Of a DNA stretch of 64,000 nt, positions 9,409-18,408 are shown one piece after another. Source of the stretch: Bifidobacterium pullorum DSM 20433 (GTDB lineage: Bacteria; Actinomycetota; Actinomycetes; Actinomycetales; Bifidobacteriaceae); the NCBI RefSeq assembly GCF_000771405.1, contig NZ_JDUI01000002.1:209731-273730 (forward strand), written 5' to 3'. The position numbers and the translations under genes are program-made. Numbering within the stretch: the first letter of the stretch is position 1; the number at the start of each line of letters is the position of its first letter. A model generated the notes under the pieces. It did no database searches and was not told where the DNA came from. It worked only from the letters and a program-made list of their open reading frames with translations.

Positions 9409-10821
9409 ATGACGAATCCGACCGCATCCGTGGCGATGACCGCCGAGATGACGCGCGGTTACGCCGAGTCATTCAACGCGGATCGCGCGAATCTGGTGGC
9501 CGCCAACGCCTCGGTGTCCGAAGGGATCCTGAAGGCCGCGACCGATTACAAGGGCATGCGCGCCCTGCCACGCGACTTCTCGATCGAGCTCAAGCAGGGG
9601 TCGATCACCAACCAGCGCCAGTCCGGCCGCTGCTGGATGTTCGCAGGCCTGAACACGCTGCGCTATGAGCTCATGCACCGCTGGAACCTGGAGGACTTCG
9701 AGTTCTCGGAGACCTACCTGTTCTTTTGGGACAAGTTCGAGAAATCGAACGCCTATCTGGAGAACGTGCTGGAAACGCTTGACGAGCCCACCGACAGCCG
9801 CCTGTTCCAGAACATCAACGGCAATCCGGCCGGCGACGGCGGCTGGTGGCAGATGTTCGCCGCCTTGGTCGACAAATACGGCCTGATGCCCAAAAGCGCG
9901 TTCCCGGAGTCGGCGAACTCCCGCAATTCGACGGCCTTCGAGCAGTACCTCAACACCAAGCTGCGCGAGTTCGCCGCCGAGTTGCGCGACCGCCACGCCG
10001 CGGGCGCCACGATTGACGAGCTGCGCGACCTCAAGGTCAGGGACATGGAGACCGTGTACCGCATCTGTGCGATCGCGTTGGGCGAGCCGCCCGCGACATT
10101 CGACTTCATCGCCCGCACCAAGGACGGCAAGAACACCGGCAAGGATACGGACGCCGCCGACGCGCCGAAGTCCGGCATCGACGACCGCCCGCAGATCCGC
10201 GAGTACGGCATCACCCCGCTCGAGTTCTACAGGAAGTACGTGCCCGTGGACGTCGATGAGTTCGTGACGCTGGTCAACGCTCCGATGGCGCGCACCCCGT
10301 TCGGCAAACGATACCGGATCGCCTACACCGAGAACGTCAAGGAAGCCGGTCCGATGGAATTCGTGAACGTGCCGTTGGACACGTTCAGGAAGGCCGCCGC
10401 GGACCAGCTCGCCGCCGGCCACCCGATCTGGTTCGCCTGCGACTGCATGCAGTTCTCGCTGCGCGACGAGGGGTATTTCGACTGCGACACCGTGCGTGTG
10501 GACCAGCTGTTCGGCACCGAGTTCACGTTCGACAAGGGTCAGGGCCTCGAATACGCCGACTGCCCGAGCAACCATGCGATGACGTTCACCGGCGTGAACA
10601 TCGCTCCCGATGGCGCGCCTGACCGCTGGAAGATCGAGAACAGCTGGGGCAAGGACAACGGCGACGACGGCTATTACGTGGCCTCGGGCGCCTGGTTCGA
10701 CCGCTTCGTGACGGAGATCGTCGTCCGCAAGGACTGCCTCGACGACGAGACGCGCGCGCTGCTCGAAACCGAACCGGTGACGCTGGACCCGTGGGCGCCG
10801 CTGACGCGGCCGTGCCGTTGA
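9409..10821 (+). CDS. pepC: aminopeptidase C / bleomycin-hydrolase-like C1 peptidase
   Basis: A 470-residue cytosolic cysteine aminopeptidase of family C1B, which trims peptides and typically assembles as a hexamer. The catalytic triad is visible: Gln69 region and Cys75 in QRQSGRCWMFAG, His389 in SNHAMTF, and Asn411 in ENSWGK. Length matches PepC of lactic acid bacteria and bifidobacteria. An ATG at 9394 is in frame, but a GGGAGGG motif lies between it and 9409, so 9409 is the start. The role would be to complete degradation of peptides, and the oligopeptide importer genes follow immediately downstream on the opposite strand, which fits a shared peptide-nutrition theme. A 13-bp stem hairpin ends the gene. 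Confidence 0.95.
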   Translation: MTNPTASVAMTAEMTRGYAESFNADRANLVAANASVSEGILKAATDYKGMRALPRDFSIELKQGSITNQRQSGRCWMFAGLNTLRYELMHRWNLEDFEFSETYLFFWDKFEKSNAYLENVLETLDEPTDSRLFQNINGNPAGDGGWWQMFAALVDKYGLMPKSAFPESANSRNSTAFEQYLNTKLREFAAELRDRHAAGATIDELRDLKVRDMETVYRICAIALGEPPATFDFIARTKDGKNTGKDTDAADAPKSGIDDRPQIREYGITPLEFYRKYVPVDVDEFVTLVNAPMARTPFGKRYRIAYTENVKEAGPMEFVNVPLDTFRKAAADQLAAGHPIWFACDCMQFSLRDEGYFDCDTVRVDQLFGTEFTFDKGQGLEYADCPSNHAMTFTGVNIAPDGAPDRWKIENSWGKDNGDDGYYVASGAWFDRFVTEIVVRKDCLDDETRALLETEPVTLDPWAPLTRPCR

Positions 10822-10869
10822 GCCGACACGCCCCGCGTCATATGCGTGTGCCGGCGCGACCATTGCGAT

Positions 10870-10904
10870 CAGGCCGTCGCGGTTCCTGGAGCCGCGACGG
10901 CCTG
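10870..10904 (+). terminator. intrinsic terminator-like hairpin after pepC
   Basis: A perfect 13-bp stem (10870-10882 with 10892-10904, nine-base loop, GC-rich) 48 bases after the pepC stop codon. There is no clear U-tract, as is common in high-GC organisms. Confidence 0.7.
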
Positions 10905-10930
10905 TCCGTACCTTGTTCAGAATGGAACAA

Positions 10931-10974
10931 GCGAATCCGGATCAGAGATGAGAGGAAAGATGATCCGGATTCGC
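10931..10974. terminator. 14-bp inverted repeat, probable terminator of the upstream-facing binding-protein gene
   Basis: Perfect 14-bp arms (10931-10944 and 10961-10974) enclosing a purine-rich 16-base loop. It lies between the convergent pepC and binding-protein genes. Read on the minus strand, the right-hand flank is TTGTTCC, a weak U-rich tail. A smaller 7-bp hairpin (10912-10918 with 10925-10931) abuts it. Confidence 0.55.
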
Positions 10975-11062
10975 TCCGTGGAGGCGCCGCAGAAACGCGG
11001 CGACCGTCTTATAGGAGCCGCATCATCCTATGGGATCATGCGCTCCGCTCGGTGTCTGCCGC

Positions 11063-12814
11063 TCAGGCTTCCTTCTGCCAGCCGATGTTCTCGGTGTGCC
11101 AGATGCCGCCGTTGCAGTTGTTGAAGCCGGAGGGGCCGAAATTGGCCAGGCCTTTCTTGACTGCTGTGTACGATGGCGGCACATCGGTCGGAATGGTGCC
11201 ATACTGTTCGAAGGCGGCCTTCTCGGCCTCGTTGAACGCGGCGATGGCCTCGGCGGAGTCCGACATCGTCGACGGCTTCTTGAGCATCGCGTCGATCTCC
11301 GGCGTGCCGATGAAGCTGTAGTTCGAATCGGAATCGGAGCCATAGAGCTGGTAGCCGGAGGTGGAGTAACCGTACGGGTCGGAGGCGGACCAGCCCATCC
11401 CCAGCACCTCGAAGCTCTTGCTGATCAGGGTCTTGGAGAACTCCGAGCTGTCGAGGTTCACGATCTCGCAGTCCACGCCGATGTCCTTCATCATCTTCTG
11501 GTAGGCGTTCGCCATGGCGCTCTGGGTGGCATCATCTCCGAAGTACGTGTAGGAGATCTTGACCGGCTTGCCGTCCTTCTGGTAGTAGCCGTCATCGCCC
11601 ATCGTGTAGCCGGCGTCCTCCAGCGTCTTCTTGGCGGCGTCCACGTCGTATCCGGAATCCTTCGGCAGGTTGTTCTCATAGCCGTCCTGGAAGACTAGCA
11701 TGCATTCGGAACCGGGCTGCGGCGAATCGTAATCCGTGCCTTGGTAACGGATCTTGGACCACGTCTTCTGGTCGAAGCCCTGGGTGATGGCCTTGCGCAC
11801 CGCGATATCCTTGAGTGAATCGGCCGTGCCGTTGTACGTCAGCACATCGGTGGACTTGCTGTAGCCGATGCGGATCTGCACATCATCCATCGAGCGCACG
11901 ATCTTCAGGTTGTCGGCGGTGCTGGCGCCCACCGCGTCAATCTCGCCGTTATGGAACGCGTTGATGGCTGCGCTGGATTCCATCTGCTTGAACACCACCT
12001 TGTCGAGCTTCGGCTTGTCGCCCCACCAGTTCGGGTTCGGGGTGAAGGTGACCTGCGAGTCGTCGAAGGAGTCCACGACGAATGGGCCGGCGGCCCACTC
12101 GGTGTGCGGATCGTTGACCCAGCCCTGGGTGAAGGTGTCCGCGTCGGCGGCCTTCGGGTTGACCAGTAGGTTGAACAGACCGGTGTACGGGTAGAACGGG
12201 GTTTCGAAGGTCACCACGACCTGCTTGTCGGACTCGCCCTTCTCCACCGAGGCGATCTGGTCGTAACCGGTGGTCATCGGCGGGTTGTAGGCCGAATCCT
12301 TGCCGTTCAGCGCGTTCCAGGTGGACTGGAAGGCGGTGTAGTCGATCTCGCTACCGTCGTTCCACTTGGCATCCGGGTTGATGTCGTAGGTCACCACCAT
12401 CGGGTCCTCGCTGGTGAGCGTGACCTTCGACAGGAAGTCCGGGTTCGGGGTGGCCTTGCCGTCGAACGAGTAGTCCCACAGATGCGGCTGGTAGAACGAC
12501 CAGAACTCACTCATGTACAACGTGTTGCCGTCGGTGCTGTTGGCGTTCCAGTTCGGGCCAATCTCGGTCGTGGCCAGGGTCAGCGTGCCGCCGTCCTGGA
12601 TGTTGTCACGCTCCTGCGGGTTGTTATATGCCTTCGACGCGTCCGGAGCGGGCAATGTTCCCGTATAATCCGACGGAACGCCGTCCGCCGGCTGGACGTA
12701 GCCGCTCTTGGACGCGGAGGCGTCGCCCGCGCCGTTGCCGCCGCAGCCGGCCAAGGCCATCGAGGCCGCGGCGACCATGGCGATCGTCCACGTCATCGTC
12801 TTGCGCATATTCAT
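11063..12814 (-). CDS. oligopeptide ABC transporter substrate-binding lipoprotein (family 5), copy 2
   Basis: A 583-residue extracytoplasmic binding protein of the OppA/DppA family 5 group. The N-terminus is a lipoprotein signal: MRKTMTWTIAMVAAASMALAG followed by the lipidated Cys. The family signature is seen as DINPDAKWNDGSEIDYTAFQSTW, with later blocks VNDPHTEWAAGPFVVDSFDDSQ and NPNWWGDKPKLDKVVFKQM. It is clearly paralogous to the gene at 13211-14977, sharing long stretches of near-identical sequence. The ATG at 12814 follows GGGGAG. It has its own promoter and terminators on both sides, so its level can be set independently of the permease genes. Likely substrates are oligopeptides; specificity cannot be read from sequence. 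Confidence 0.93.
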   Translation of the reverse strand: MNMRKTMTWTIAMVAAASMALAGCGGNGAGDASASKSGYVQPADGVPSDYTGTLPAPDASKAYNNPQERDNIQDGGTLTLATTEIGPNWNANSTDGNTLYMSEFWSFYQPHLWDYSFDGKATPNPDFLSKVTLTSEDPMVVTYDINPDAKWNDGSEIDYTAFQSTWNALNGKDSAYNPPMTTGYDQIASVEKGESDKQVVVTFETPFYPYTGLFNLLVNPKAADADTFTQGWVNDPHTEWAAGPFVVDSFDDSQVTFTPNPNWWGDKPKLDKVVFKQMESSAAINAFHNGEIDAVGASTADNLKIVRSMDDVQIRIGYSKSTDVLTYNGTADSLKDIAVRKAITQGFDQKTWSKIRYQGTDYDSPQPGSECMLVFQDGYENNLPKDSGYDVDAAKKTLEDAGYTMGDDGYYQKDGKPVKISYTYFGDDATQSAMANAYQKMMKDIGVDCEIVNLDSSEFSKTLISKSFEVLGMGWSASDPYGYSTSGYQLYGSDSDSNYSFIGTPEIDAMLKKPSTMSDSAEAIAAFNEAEKAAFEQYGTIPTDVPPSYTAVKKGLANFGPSGFNNCNGGIWHTENIGWQKEA

Positions 12815-12852
12815 ATTTCGCTCCCCTCATGGTTCGCAGACCATCATGTCCT

Positions 12853-12894
12853 CCCCGGCATCGGTCGCGCTTGTGGCGCCGCACGATGCCGGGG
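12853..12894 (-). promoter_or_regulatory. stable hairpin in the 5' leader of the copy-2 binding-protein gene
   Basis: Perfect 11-bp arms CCCCGGCATCG and CGATGCCGGGG with a 20-base loop containing GGCGCC. It lies about 40-80 bases before the start codon, inside the predicted leader, and could act as a stability or attenuation element. Confidence 0.45.
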
Positions 12895-12965
12895 GCGATT
12901 GTGAATCCCCAGATGTACCCCACACTGTTCACAAGGAACAAGTCGAAATCCCAATCTCGCGGTCC

Positions 12966-12994
12966 ACTATAGGTCTTACGTACCGAGATGGGAA
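12966..12994 (-). promoter_or_regulatory. predicted promoter of the copy-2 binding-protein gene
   Basis: On the minus strand, TTCCCA (12994-12989) and TATAGT (12971-12966) are 17 bases apart. The -10 matches five of six consensus bases and the -35 four of six. Confidence 0.5.
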
Positions 12995-13133
12995 CGATGT
13001 CGTGGTCCTGCTTGTTACGAACACGTTACGCCATGGCGTCGTTTTCCTTGAAACGACTGGGTTTTCGTCAATCCGAACACCGCGGTCGCAATGTGGACGG
13101 TTTCGCCGCATACGCGCCTTCGGGCAACGAAAA

Positions 13134-13166
13134 GGGGCCTGCGCAGCCCATGGTTGCGCAGGCCCC
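13134..13166 (-). terminator. intrinsic terminator after the copy-1 binding-protein gene
   Basis: Perfect 12-bp stem (13134-13145 with 13155-13166), nine-base loop, followed on the minus strand by TTTT. It lies 45 bases past the stop codon. Confidence 0.8.
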
Positions 13167-13210
13167 GAAATCAGACCGGAATGGTCACGGGGGCGTAATC
13201 CCTATCGGAA

Positions 13211-14977
13211 TCAGGCCTCCTTCTCCCAGCCGATGTCCTCACGGTGCAACGTGATCTGCATGAAGCCGGACGGACCGTAGTTGGCCAGGCCTTCCTTGAC
13301 GGCCATGTAGATCGGCGGGGTCGAAACCGGGACGGTGCCGTACAGCGCCAGCGAAGCCTTCTCGGCCTCATTGGCAGCGGCGGTGGCCTCGGTCGCGTCC
13401 TCAAGCGTGCCCGGAACAGCCCACAGCTCATCGACCTCGTCCGAACCCACATAGGTGAAGTTCGAAGAGGAATCGGAGCCGTACAGCTGGAAACCAGAGG
13501 AGCTGTAGCCGAACGGATCAGAGGCGGACCAGCCCATCGGCAGCACCTCGTAGGAACCGCTGACCACGGTGTCGGAGAACTCGGAGTTGTCGAGGTTGAT
13601 GATCTCGCACTCGACGCCGATGTTCTTCATCATCTGCTGGTAGGCGTTCGCCATAGCGGTCTGGGTGGCGCTGTCACCGAAGTAGGTGTAGGTGATGTGC
13701 AGCGTCTCGCCATCCTTCTCGTAGTACTCCTCGCCCATGGTGTAGCCGGCGTCTTCGAGGGTCTTCTTGGCACCCTCGACGTCGAGCTCCTGCACGTCCT
13801 CCGGAAGGTTGTTCTCATAGCCTTCCTGGAACGGCTGCAGGATCTCGGAACCCGGACGCTCCGGATCCCAATCCACGCCCTGATAGGCAATCTTGATCCA
13901 GGTCTCATAGTCGAAGCCCTGGGAGATGGCCTTGCGCACAGCGATGTCCTTCAGAGCACCAGCGGTGCCGTTGTAGGTGAAGACGTTGGTCTGCATCGAG
14001 TAACCGATACGCAGCTGCACGCCCTCCATGCCACGGACGATCTTCAGACGATCGGCCGAAGCCGCACCGCCGCCGGAGGCACGGCCACCGATGGCGTCGA
14101 TCTCACCGTTCTGGAACGCGTTGATGGCAGCGGAGTCGGCCATCTGACGGAAGACCACGCGATCCAGCTTGGCCGGGTTGCCCCACCAGTTCTCGTTCGG
14201 CACGAAGGTGACCTGCGTGTCGTCGAAGGACTCGATGGTGTACGGGCCAGCGGCCCATTCGGTGTGCGGATCATTGACCCAGCCCTGGGTGAACACGTCC
14301 GGATCGACCGAGTTCGGGTTCACAAGCTGCTGGAACAGATACTGGTACGGGTAGAACGGGGTCTCGAAGGTCACCACGACCTGCTTGTCGGACTCGCCCT
14401 TCTCGACCGAGGCGATGTTCTCATAGCCCATGGTCTGCGGCGGGTTGTAGCGGTCGTCCTTGCCGTTCAGGCAGGTCCAGGTGGACTGGAAGGCGGTGTA
14501 GTCAATCGGGGTGCCGTCGTTCCAGGTGGCCTCTTCGTTGATGTCGTAGGTGATGACCAGCGGATCCTCGCTGGTGACCTCAACGTTGGTCAGGTAATCC
14601 GGGTTCGGGGTGGCCTCGCCACCAACGCTGTAATCCCACAGGTGCGGCTGGTACCAAGCCCACAGCTCAGCCATGTAAGCGGTGTTGCCGTCGGTGCTGT
14701 TGGCGTTCCAGTTCGGGCCGATCTCGGAGATGTCCTGGATCAGCTCGCCGCCGTCCTGGATGTCGTCACGATCGGTCGGGTTGTCGTTGCGCTCGCCCGC
14801 GACCGGGGTCGGCAGCGTGCCCTGATAGCTCGAGGGGACACCGTCATCCGGCTGCACGTAGGCTTCGCCATTGCCGTTGTCGTCGGTGTTCGCGTTATTG
14901 CCGCCGCAGCCGGACAGAGCCAGGATGCAGGCAGCGAAAGCAGCAGTCACCGCAATCATTGTCTTGCGAGTTTTCAC
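13211..14977 (-). CDS. oligopeptide ABC transporter substrate-binding lipoprotein (family 5), copy 1
   Basis: A 588-residue family 5 solute-binding lipoprotein (lipobox LALSGC after a basic start). Family blocks: DINEEATWNDGTPIDYTAFQ, NDPHTEWAAGPYTIESFDDTQ, NENWWGNPAKLDRVVFRQM. The start is a GTG at 14977 preceded by GAGGAAACAATAA. It differs from copy 2 mostly in the N-terminal linker, a Gly/Ala insertion near residue 290 (GGRASGGGAASAD), and the C-terminal third. A terminator lies upstream of it, after the ATPase gene, so it is transcribed separately from the permease genes, which may give the excess of binding protein over membrane complex usual for importers. Confidence 0.93.
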   Translation of the reverse strand: MKTRKTMIAVTAAFAACILALSGCGGNNANTDDNGNGEAYVQPDDGVPSSYQGTLPTPVAGERNDNPTDRDDIQDGGELIQDISEIGPNWNANSTDGNTAYMAELWAWYQPHLWDYSVGGEATPNPDYLTNVEVTSEDPLVITYDINEEATWNDGTPIDYTAFQSTWTCLNGKDDRYNPPQTMGYENIASVEKGESDKQVVVTFETPFYPYQYLFQQLVNPNSVDPDVFTQGWVNDPHTEWAAGPYTIESFDDTQVTFVPNENWWGNPAKLDRVVFRQMADSAAINAFQNGEIDAIGGRASGGGAASADRLKIVRGMEGVQLRIGYSMQTNVFTYNGTAGALKDIAVRKAISQGFDYETWIKIAYQGVDWDPERPGSEILQPFQEGYENNLPEDVQELDVEGAKKTLEDAGYTMGEEYYEKDGETLHITYTYFGDSATQTAMANAYQQMMKNIGVECEIINLDNSEFSDTVVSGSYEVLPMGWSASDPFGYSSSGFQLYGSDSSSNFTYVGSDEVDELWAVPGTLEDATEATAAANEAEKASLALYGTVPVSTPPIYMAVKEGLANYGPSGFMQITLHREDIGWEKEA

Positions 14978-15145
14978 TTATTGTTTCCTCTCGTCTCGAA
15001 TGTGCCTCGCGGCACTGAAACAGTTCCGATGGTAGTAGGACCGCTGACCAAACCGCGGCGATGATTCACCTATTGGACACATGTTCGTAACACCGACGCA
15101 ACATCACGGGCCGGAAGCCGGTGCTCCACGCCCGTTTTCGGCAAC

Positions 15146-15180
15146 AAAAAACACCGGATGGGTCCTGAGGATCCATCCGG
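15146..15180 (-). terminator. intrinsic terminator after the oligopeptide ATPase gene
   Basis: 12-bp stem with one wobble pair (15154-15165 with 15169-15180), three-base loop, followed on the minus strand by six U residues (15151-15146). It separates the permease/ATPase transcript from the binding-protein gene. Confidence 0.85.
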
Positions 15181-15232
15181 CGATCACGGAGACGGCGCGG
15201 GTCGGCGTTCACTCACCCGCCGTGCCCATAGG

Positions 15233-17335
15233 TCACGCGAAGTGGCAGGCCGCCATGTGGTCGGCGGCGCCGCCCTTGGCCACCAGTTCCGGCGACTCGC
15301 CAAGGCAACGGGCCTGCTGTTCCTTGGTCAGCGTGGAGAACATCGGGCAACGGCCGGCGAACGGACATCCCGAGAAGCTCTCGGACGGGCTCGGCAGTTC
15401 GCCTTCCAGCACGATGCGCTGACGGGTGCGCTCGATCTGCGGATCGGGCACCGGCACCGCGGACAGCAGCGCCTTGGTGTACGGGTGCAGCGGCTCCTCG
15501 AACACGTCGTGGTTGCTGCCGAGCTCCACGATGCGGCCCAGGTACATGACGGCGATGCGGTTGGAGATGTGCCTGATCACCGACAGGTTGTGAGCCACGA
15601 ACAGGTAGGCCACGCCCAGCTTGTTCTGCAGGTCCTCCAGCAGGTTGATCACACCCGCCTGGATCGAGACGTCCAGCGCGGAGACCGGTTCGTCGAGCAG
15701 CACCAGCTTGGGGTTGACGGCCAGGGCGCGCGCGATGGCGATGCGCTGACGCTGGCCACCGGAGAACTGCGTCGGGAAGCGGTCGACCTGATCTGGGTTG
15801 AGCTCCACCAGGGCCATCAGATCGCGGATGCGGTCGTTGATCTCCTGCTTGGACAGGCCCTGCACCTTCAGCGGCTCGGCCAGGATGTCGTAGATCGGCA
15901 GACGCGGGTCGAGCGAGCTCATCGGGTCCTGGAAGATGTACTGCACGTTGCTGTGCAGCTCACGCTTGTCCTCGCGGCTCATGCGCTTGGCGATCGGCTT
16001 GCCGAGCACGGAGATCTCGCCCGATTCGGGCTGACGGAACTCCATGATCTCCAGCAGCGTGGTGGACTTTCCGGAGCCGGACTCGCCCACCAGGGCCACG
16101 GTCTCGCCCTCGCGCACGTCGAGCGTCACATCGTCGACGGCGTGCACCTCGCCGACCTTGCGGCGCAGGAATCCGCCGGCGGTCAGCGGGAACGTCTTCT
16201 TCAGATGCTTGACGTCGAGCACGGTCCGGCGCCGCTCGCGCGGGATGCCGTCGAACTTCGACTTCACCGACTCGCCGACGGTGTAGATGTCGCTGAACGT
16301 CAGGTTCTGATCGACGATCTCCTTGACGCGGTGGCAGGCGGCCAGTTGGCCCTCACGCCCCTCGACCGGCAGCAGGTCCGGCTCGCCCTGACGGCAGATG
16401 TCGGTGGCCAGGGGGCAGCGCGGCGCGAACGGGCAGCCCTTCGGCATGTTCACCAGGTTCATCGGCGCGCCGGGGATCGGCACCAGACGGCTGGACTTCT
16501 CACGGTCGGGGCGCGGCACGGCGCCCAGCAGACCCATCGTGTACGGCATGACGGGATTGTGGAACACGGTGTCCACATCGGCCTTCTCGACCGGACGGCC
16601 CGCGTACATCACGATGATGTCATCGGCGATGCCGGCGATCACGCCCAGATCGTGGGTGATGAAGATCACGGCGGCGCCGGTCTCCTGCTGCGCACGCTGC
16701 AGCACCTCCAGCACCTGGGCCTGGATCGTCACGTCCAGTGCGGTGGTCGGTTCGTCGCAGATGATGATATCCGGGTTGTTGGCGATGGCCATGGCGATGA
16801 CCACGCGCTGACGCATGCCGCCGGAGAACTGATGCGGATACGACTTGAGCCGTTCCTCGGCGTTCGGGATGCCGACCAGCTTGAGCAGCTCGATCGAACG
16901 GGAGACGATCTGCTCCTCGGTCATCTTCGGGTTGTGGATGACCAGGGCCTCCTTGAGCTGCTCGCCGATGGAGAACACCGGGGTCAGCGCGGAGAGCGGG
17001 TCCTGGAAGACCATCGCGATGCGGTCGCCGCGCAGGACGCTCATCTCCTTGTCGTTCTTGGTCAGCAGTTCGTCGCCGCGGAACTTGATCGAGCCTTCCA
17101 CATGGGCGTTCTTGTCGAGCAGACCCATGATGGCCATCGACGTCACGGACTTGCCGGAACCGGACTCGCCCACGATGCCCAGGGTCTTGCCGCGGTACAG
17201 GTCGAAGTTCACACCACGCACGGCACGCACGGTGCCGGCCTCGGAGGCGAAGTTGACGCGCAGGTCGCGCACTTCCAGCACAGGCTGCTCGCCATTGGCG
17301 GGCGCGGCCGCCACAGTATTCATCGGTTCAGTCAT
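15233..17335 (-). CDS. oligopeptide ABC transporter, fused double ATP-binding protein (DppD-DppF type)
   Basis: A 700-residue protein holding both nucleotide-binding domains of an Opp/Dpp importer. Domain 1: Walker A GESGSGKS at residues 56-63, signature FSGGMRQRV near 168, Walker B IIICDEPTTALD; domain 2: Walker A near 415, signature FSGGQRQRI near 523, Walker B LVLLDEPVSALD. Each half ends with the oligopeptide-family C-terminal extension with clustered cysteines (CPFAPRCPLATDIC and CPFAGRCPMF), which in relatives can bind an iron-sulfur cluster. The ATG overlaps the stop codon of the permease gene by one base (TGATG), with GGCGGAG just upstream, so translation is coupled. The fusion guarantees a 1:1 domain ratio. 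Confidence 0.95.
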   Translation of the reverse strand: MTEPMNTVAAAPANGEQPVLEVRDLRVNFASEAGTVRAVRGVNFDLYRGKTLGIVGESGSGKSVTSMAIMGLLDKNAHVEGSIKFRGDELLTKNDKEMSVLRGDRIAMVFQDPLSALTPVFSIGEQLKEALVIHNPKMTEEQIVSRSIELLKLVGIPNAEERLKSYPHQFSGGMRQRVVIAMAIANNPDIIICDEPTTALDVTIQAQVLEVLQRAQQETGAAVIFITHDLGVIAGIADDIIVMYAGRPVEKADVDTVFHNPVMPYTMGLLGAVPRPDREKSSRLVPIPGAPMNLVNMPKGCPFAPRCPLATDICRQGEPDLLPVEGREGQLAACHRVKEIVDQNLTFSDIYTVGESVKSKFDGIPRERRRTVLDVKHLKKTFPLTAGGFLRRKVGEVHAVDDVTLDVREGETVALVGESGSGKSTTLLEIMEFRQPESGEISVLGKPIAKRMSREDKRELHSNVQYIFQDPMSSLDPRLPIYDILAEPLKVQGLSKQEINDRIRDLMALVELNPDQVDRFPTQFSGGQRQRIAIARALAVNPKLVLLDEPVSALDVSIQAGVINLLEDLQNKLGVAYLFVAHNLSVIRHISNRIAVMYLGRIVELGSNHDVFEEPLHPYTKALLSAVPVPDPQIERTRQRIVLEGELPSPSESFSGCPFAGRCPMFSTLTKEQQARCLGESPELVAKGGAADHMAACHFA

Positions 17336-18321
17336 CACTCCGCCTTTCCGGCCGAACGGGAATAGGGATCGATCGCGTCACGCAGACCATCGCCGATCAG
17401 CTGCACCGAGAAGGTCAGCAGGATCAGCACGGCCGAGGGGAACAGCAGGATCCACGGGGCGGTGAGCACCGAGGACTGGCCGTTCATCAGCAGCGTACCC
17501 AGCGAGGTGTCGGGGGCTTTGATGCCCAGGCCCAGGAAGCTCAGTGCGGTTTCCTGATTGACGGCGCTGACCACGCCCAGCACGGTGTTGATGATGAGCA
17601 CCGAACCGAGGTTCGGCACCAGGTGGCGCAGGATGATGCGGAAGGAACCGACGCCCATGAACTTGGCCGCACGGATGTAGTCCAGCTCGCGCAGGCTCAT
17701 GGTCAGCGTGCGGATGACACGAGCGTAGCCGATCCAGCCGAATGCGGTGATGCCGATGGTCAGCCACAGCCATCCGGACGTGCCGGACGAGGAACGCACG
17801 ATCATGGCCACGAGCAGGAAGGACGGGATGGTCAGCAGCATGTCGAGGATCCACATGCCGACCTTCTCCACCACGCCCTCGAAGAAGGCGATGGCCGTGC
17901 CGAGCACGGCGGAGATGATCATGATCAGCGTGGAGGAGATGATGCCGACGAGCAGCGAGCGGCCCAGGCCGCGCACGATCATGGCGTACATATCCGAACC
18001 GCCGATGGTGGTGCCCAGCCAATGGTCGGCGCTCGGCGCCGCGGCGAGGGCGGTGAAGTCCGGTTCGTCGTACTTCCAGGGGCAGACCATGGCGCCGAAC
18101 AGCGCGAACAGGATCAGGATGCACAGCACCACCAGGCCGAACACGGCCGAAGGACGGCGCATGAAGCGGCGGACGTACAGCGTCATGCGTCCGGTGCGCT
18201 TGAGGTCCTGGGCGTCCCCGCCCTGGGAGACGGGGTTGACGACGACTGCGGCGGGCGTGCCTTCGGTGGCGACGTCCTGATTCAGACCGAGGTCCTTTTC
18301 TTCGGTGGCCATGTCGCTCAC
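17335..18321 (-). CDS. oligopeptide ABC transporter permease (DppC type)
   Basis: A 328-residue inner-membrane permease with an N-terminal cytoplasmic extension of about 60 residues, one hydrophobic segment near residues 70-95, then the five-helix BPD_transp_1 core. The EAA-loop region IRAAKFMGVGSFRIILRHLVPN is clear; it docks on the ATPase. The start is taken as GTG at 18321 because AAGGAG stands seven bases before it; an ATG three codons later is the alternative. A 7-bp hairpin (18343-18358) lies just upstream of that ribosome-binding site. It pairs with the permease upstream to form the channel. Confidence 0.93.
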   Translation of the reverse strand: MSDMATEEKDLGLNQDVATEGTPAAVVVNPVSQGGDAQDLKRTGRMTLYVRRFMRRPSAVFGLVVLCILILFALFGAMVCPWKYDEPDFTALAAAPSADHWLGTTIGGSDMYAMIVRGLGRSLLVGIISSTLIMIISAVLGTAIAFFEGVVEKVGMWILDMLLTIPSFLLVAMIVRSSSGTSGWLWLTIGITAFGWIGYARVIRTLTMSLRELDYIRAAKFMGVGSFRIILRHLVPNLGSVLIINTVLGVVSAVNQETALSFLGLGIKAPDTSLGTLLMNGQSSVLTAPWILLFPSAVLILLTFSVQLIGDGLRDAIDPYSRSAGKAE

Positions 18322-18342
18322 GACCGGTCTCCTTCCGCGAGA

Positions 18343-18358
18343 GGTCCGTTGACGGACC
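18343..18358 (-). promoter_or_regulatory. small hairpin between the two permease genes
   Basis: GGTCCGT and ACGGACC with a two-base loop, about ten bases upstream of the ribosome-binding site of the DppC-type gene. It may tune relative permease expression or stabilise the processed RNA. Confidence 0.35.
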
Positions 18359-18408
18359 ATGTATTCACTGGCAGCATTGCTTGGTTCACTGGATATCACG
18401 CACCTTCA

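Larger units (their letters stand above)
12815..13210. other. 396-bp intergenic region with promoter and leader of the copy-2 binding-protein gene
   Basis: No convincing gene lies here. From right to left on the minus strand it holds the terminator of the copy-1 gene (13134-13166), a promoter (12966-12994), and a leader of about 145 bases that contains an 11-bp hairpin (12853-12863 with 12884-12894). The stretch is less GC-rich than its surroundings. Confidence 0.6.

Noticed and set aside
15158..17365. A 735-codon plus-strand open frame opposite the oligopeptide ATPase gene
   Set aside because: Shadow of a GC-biased gene; the sequence is Gln/His/Arg-rich without motifs.
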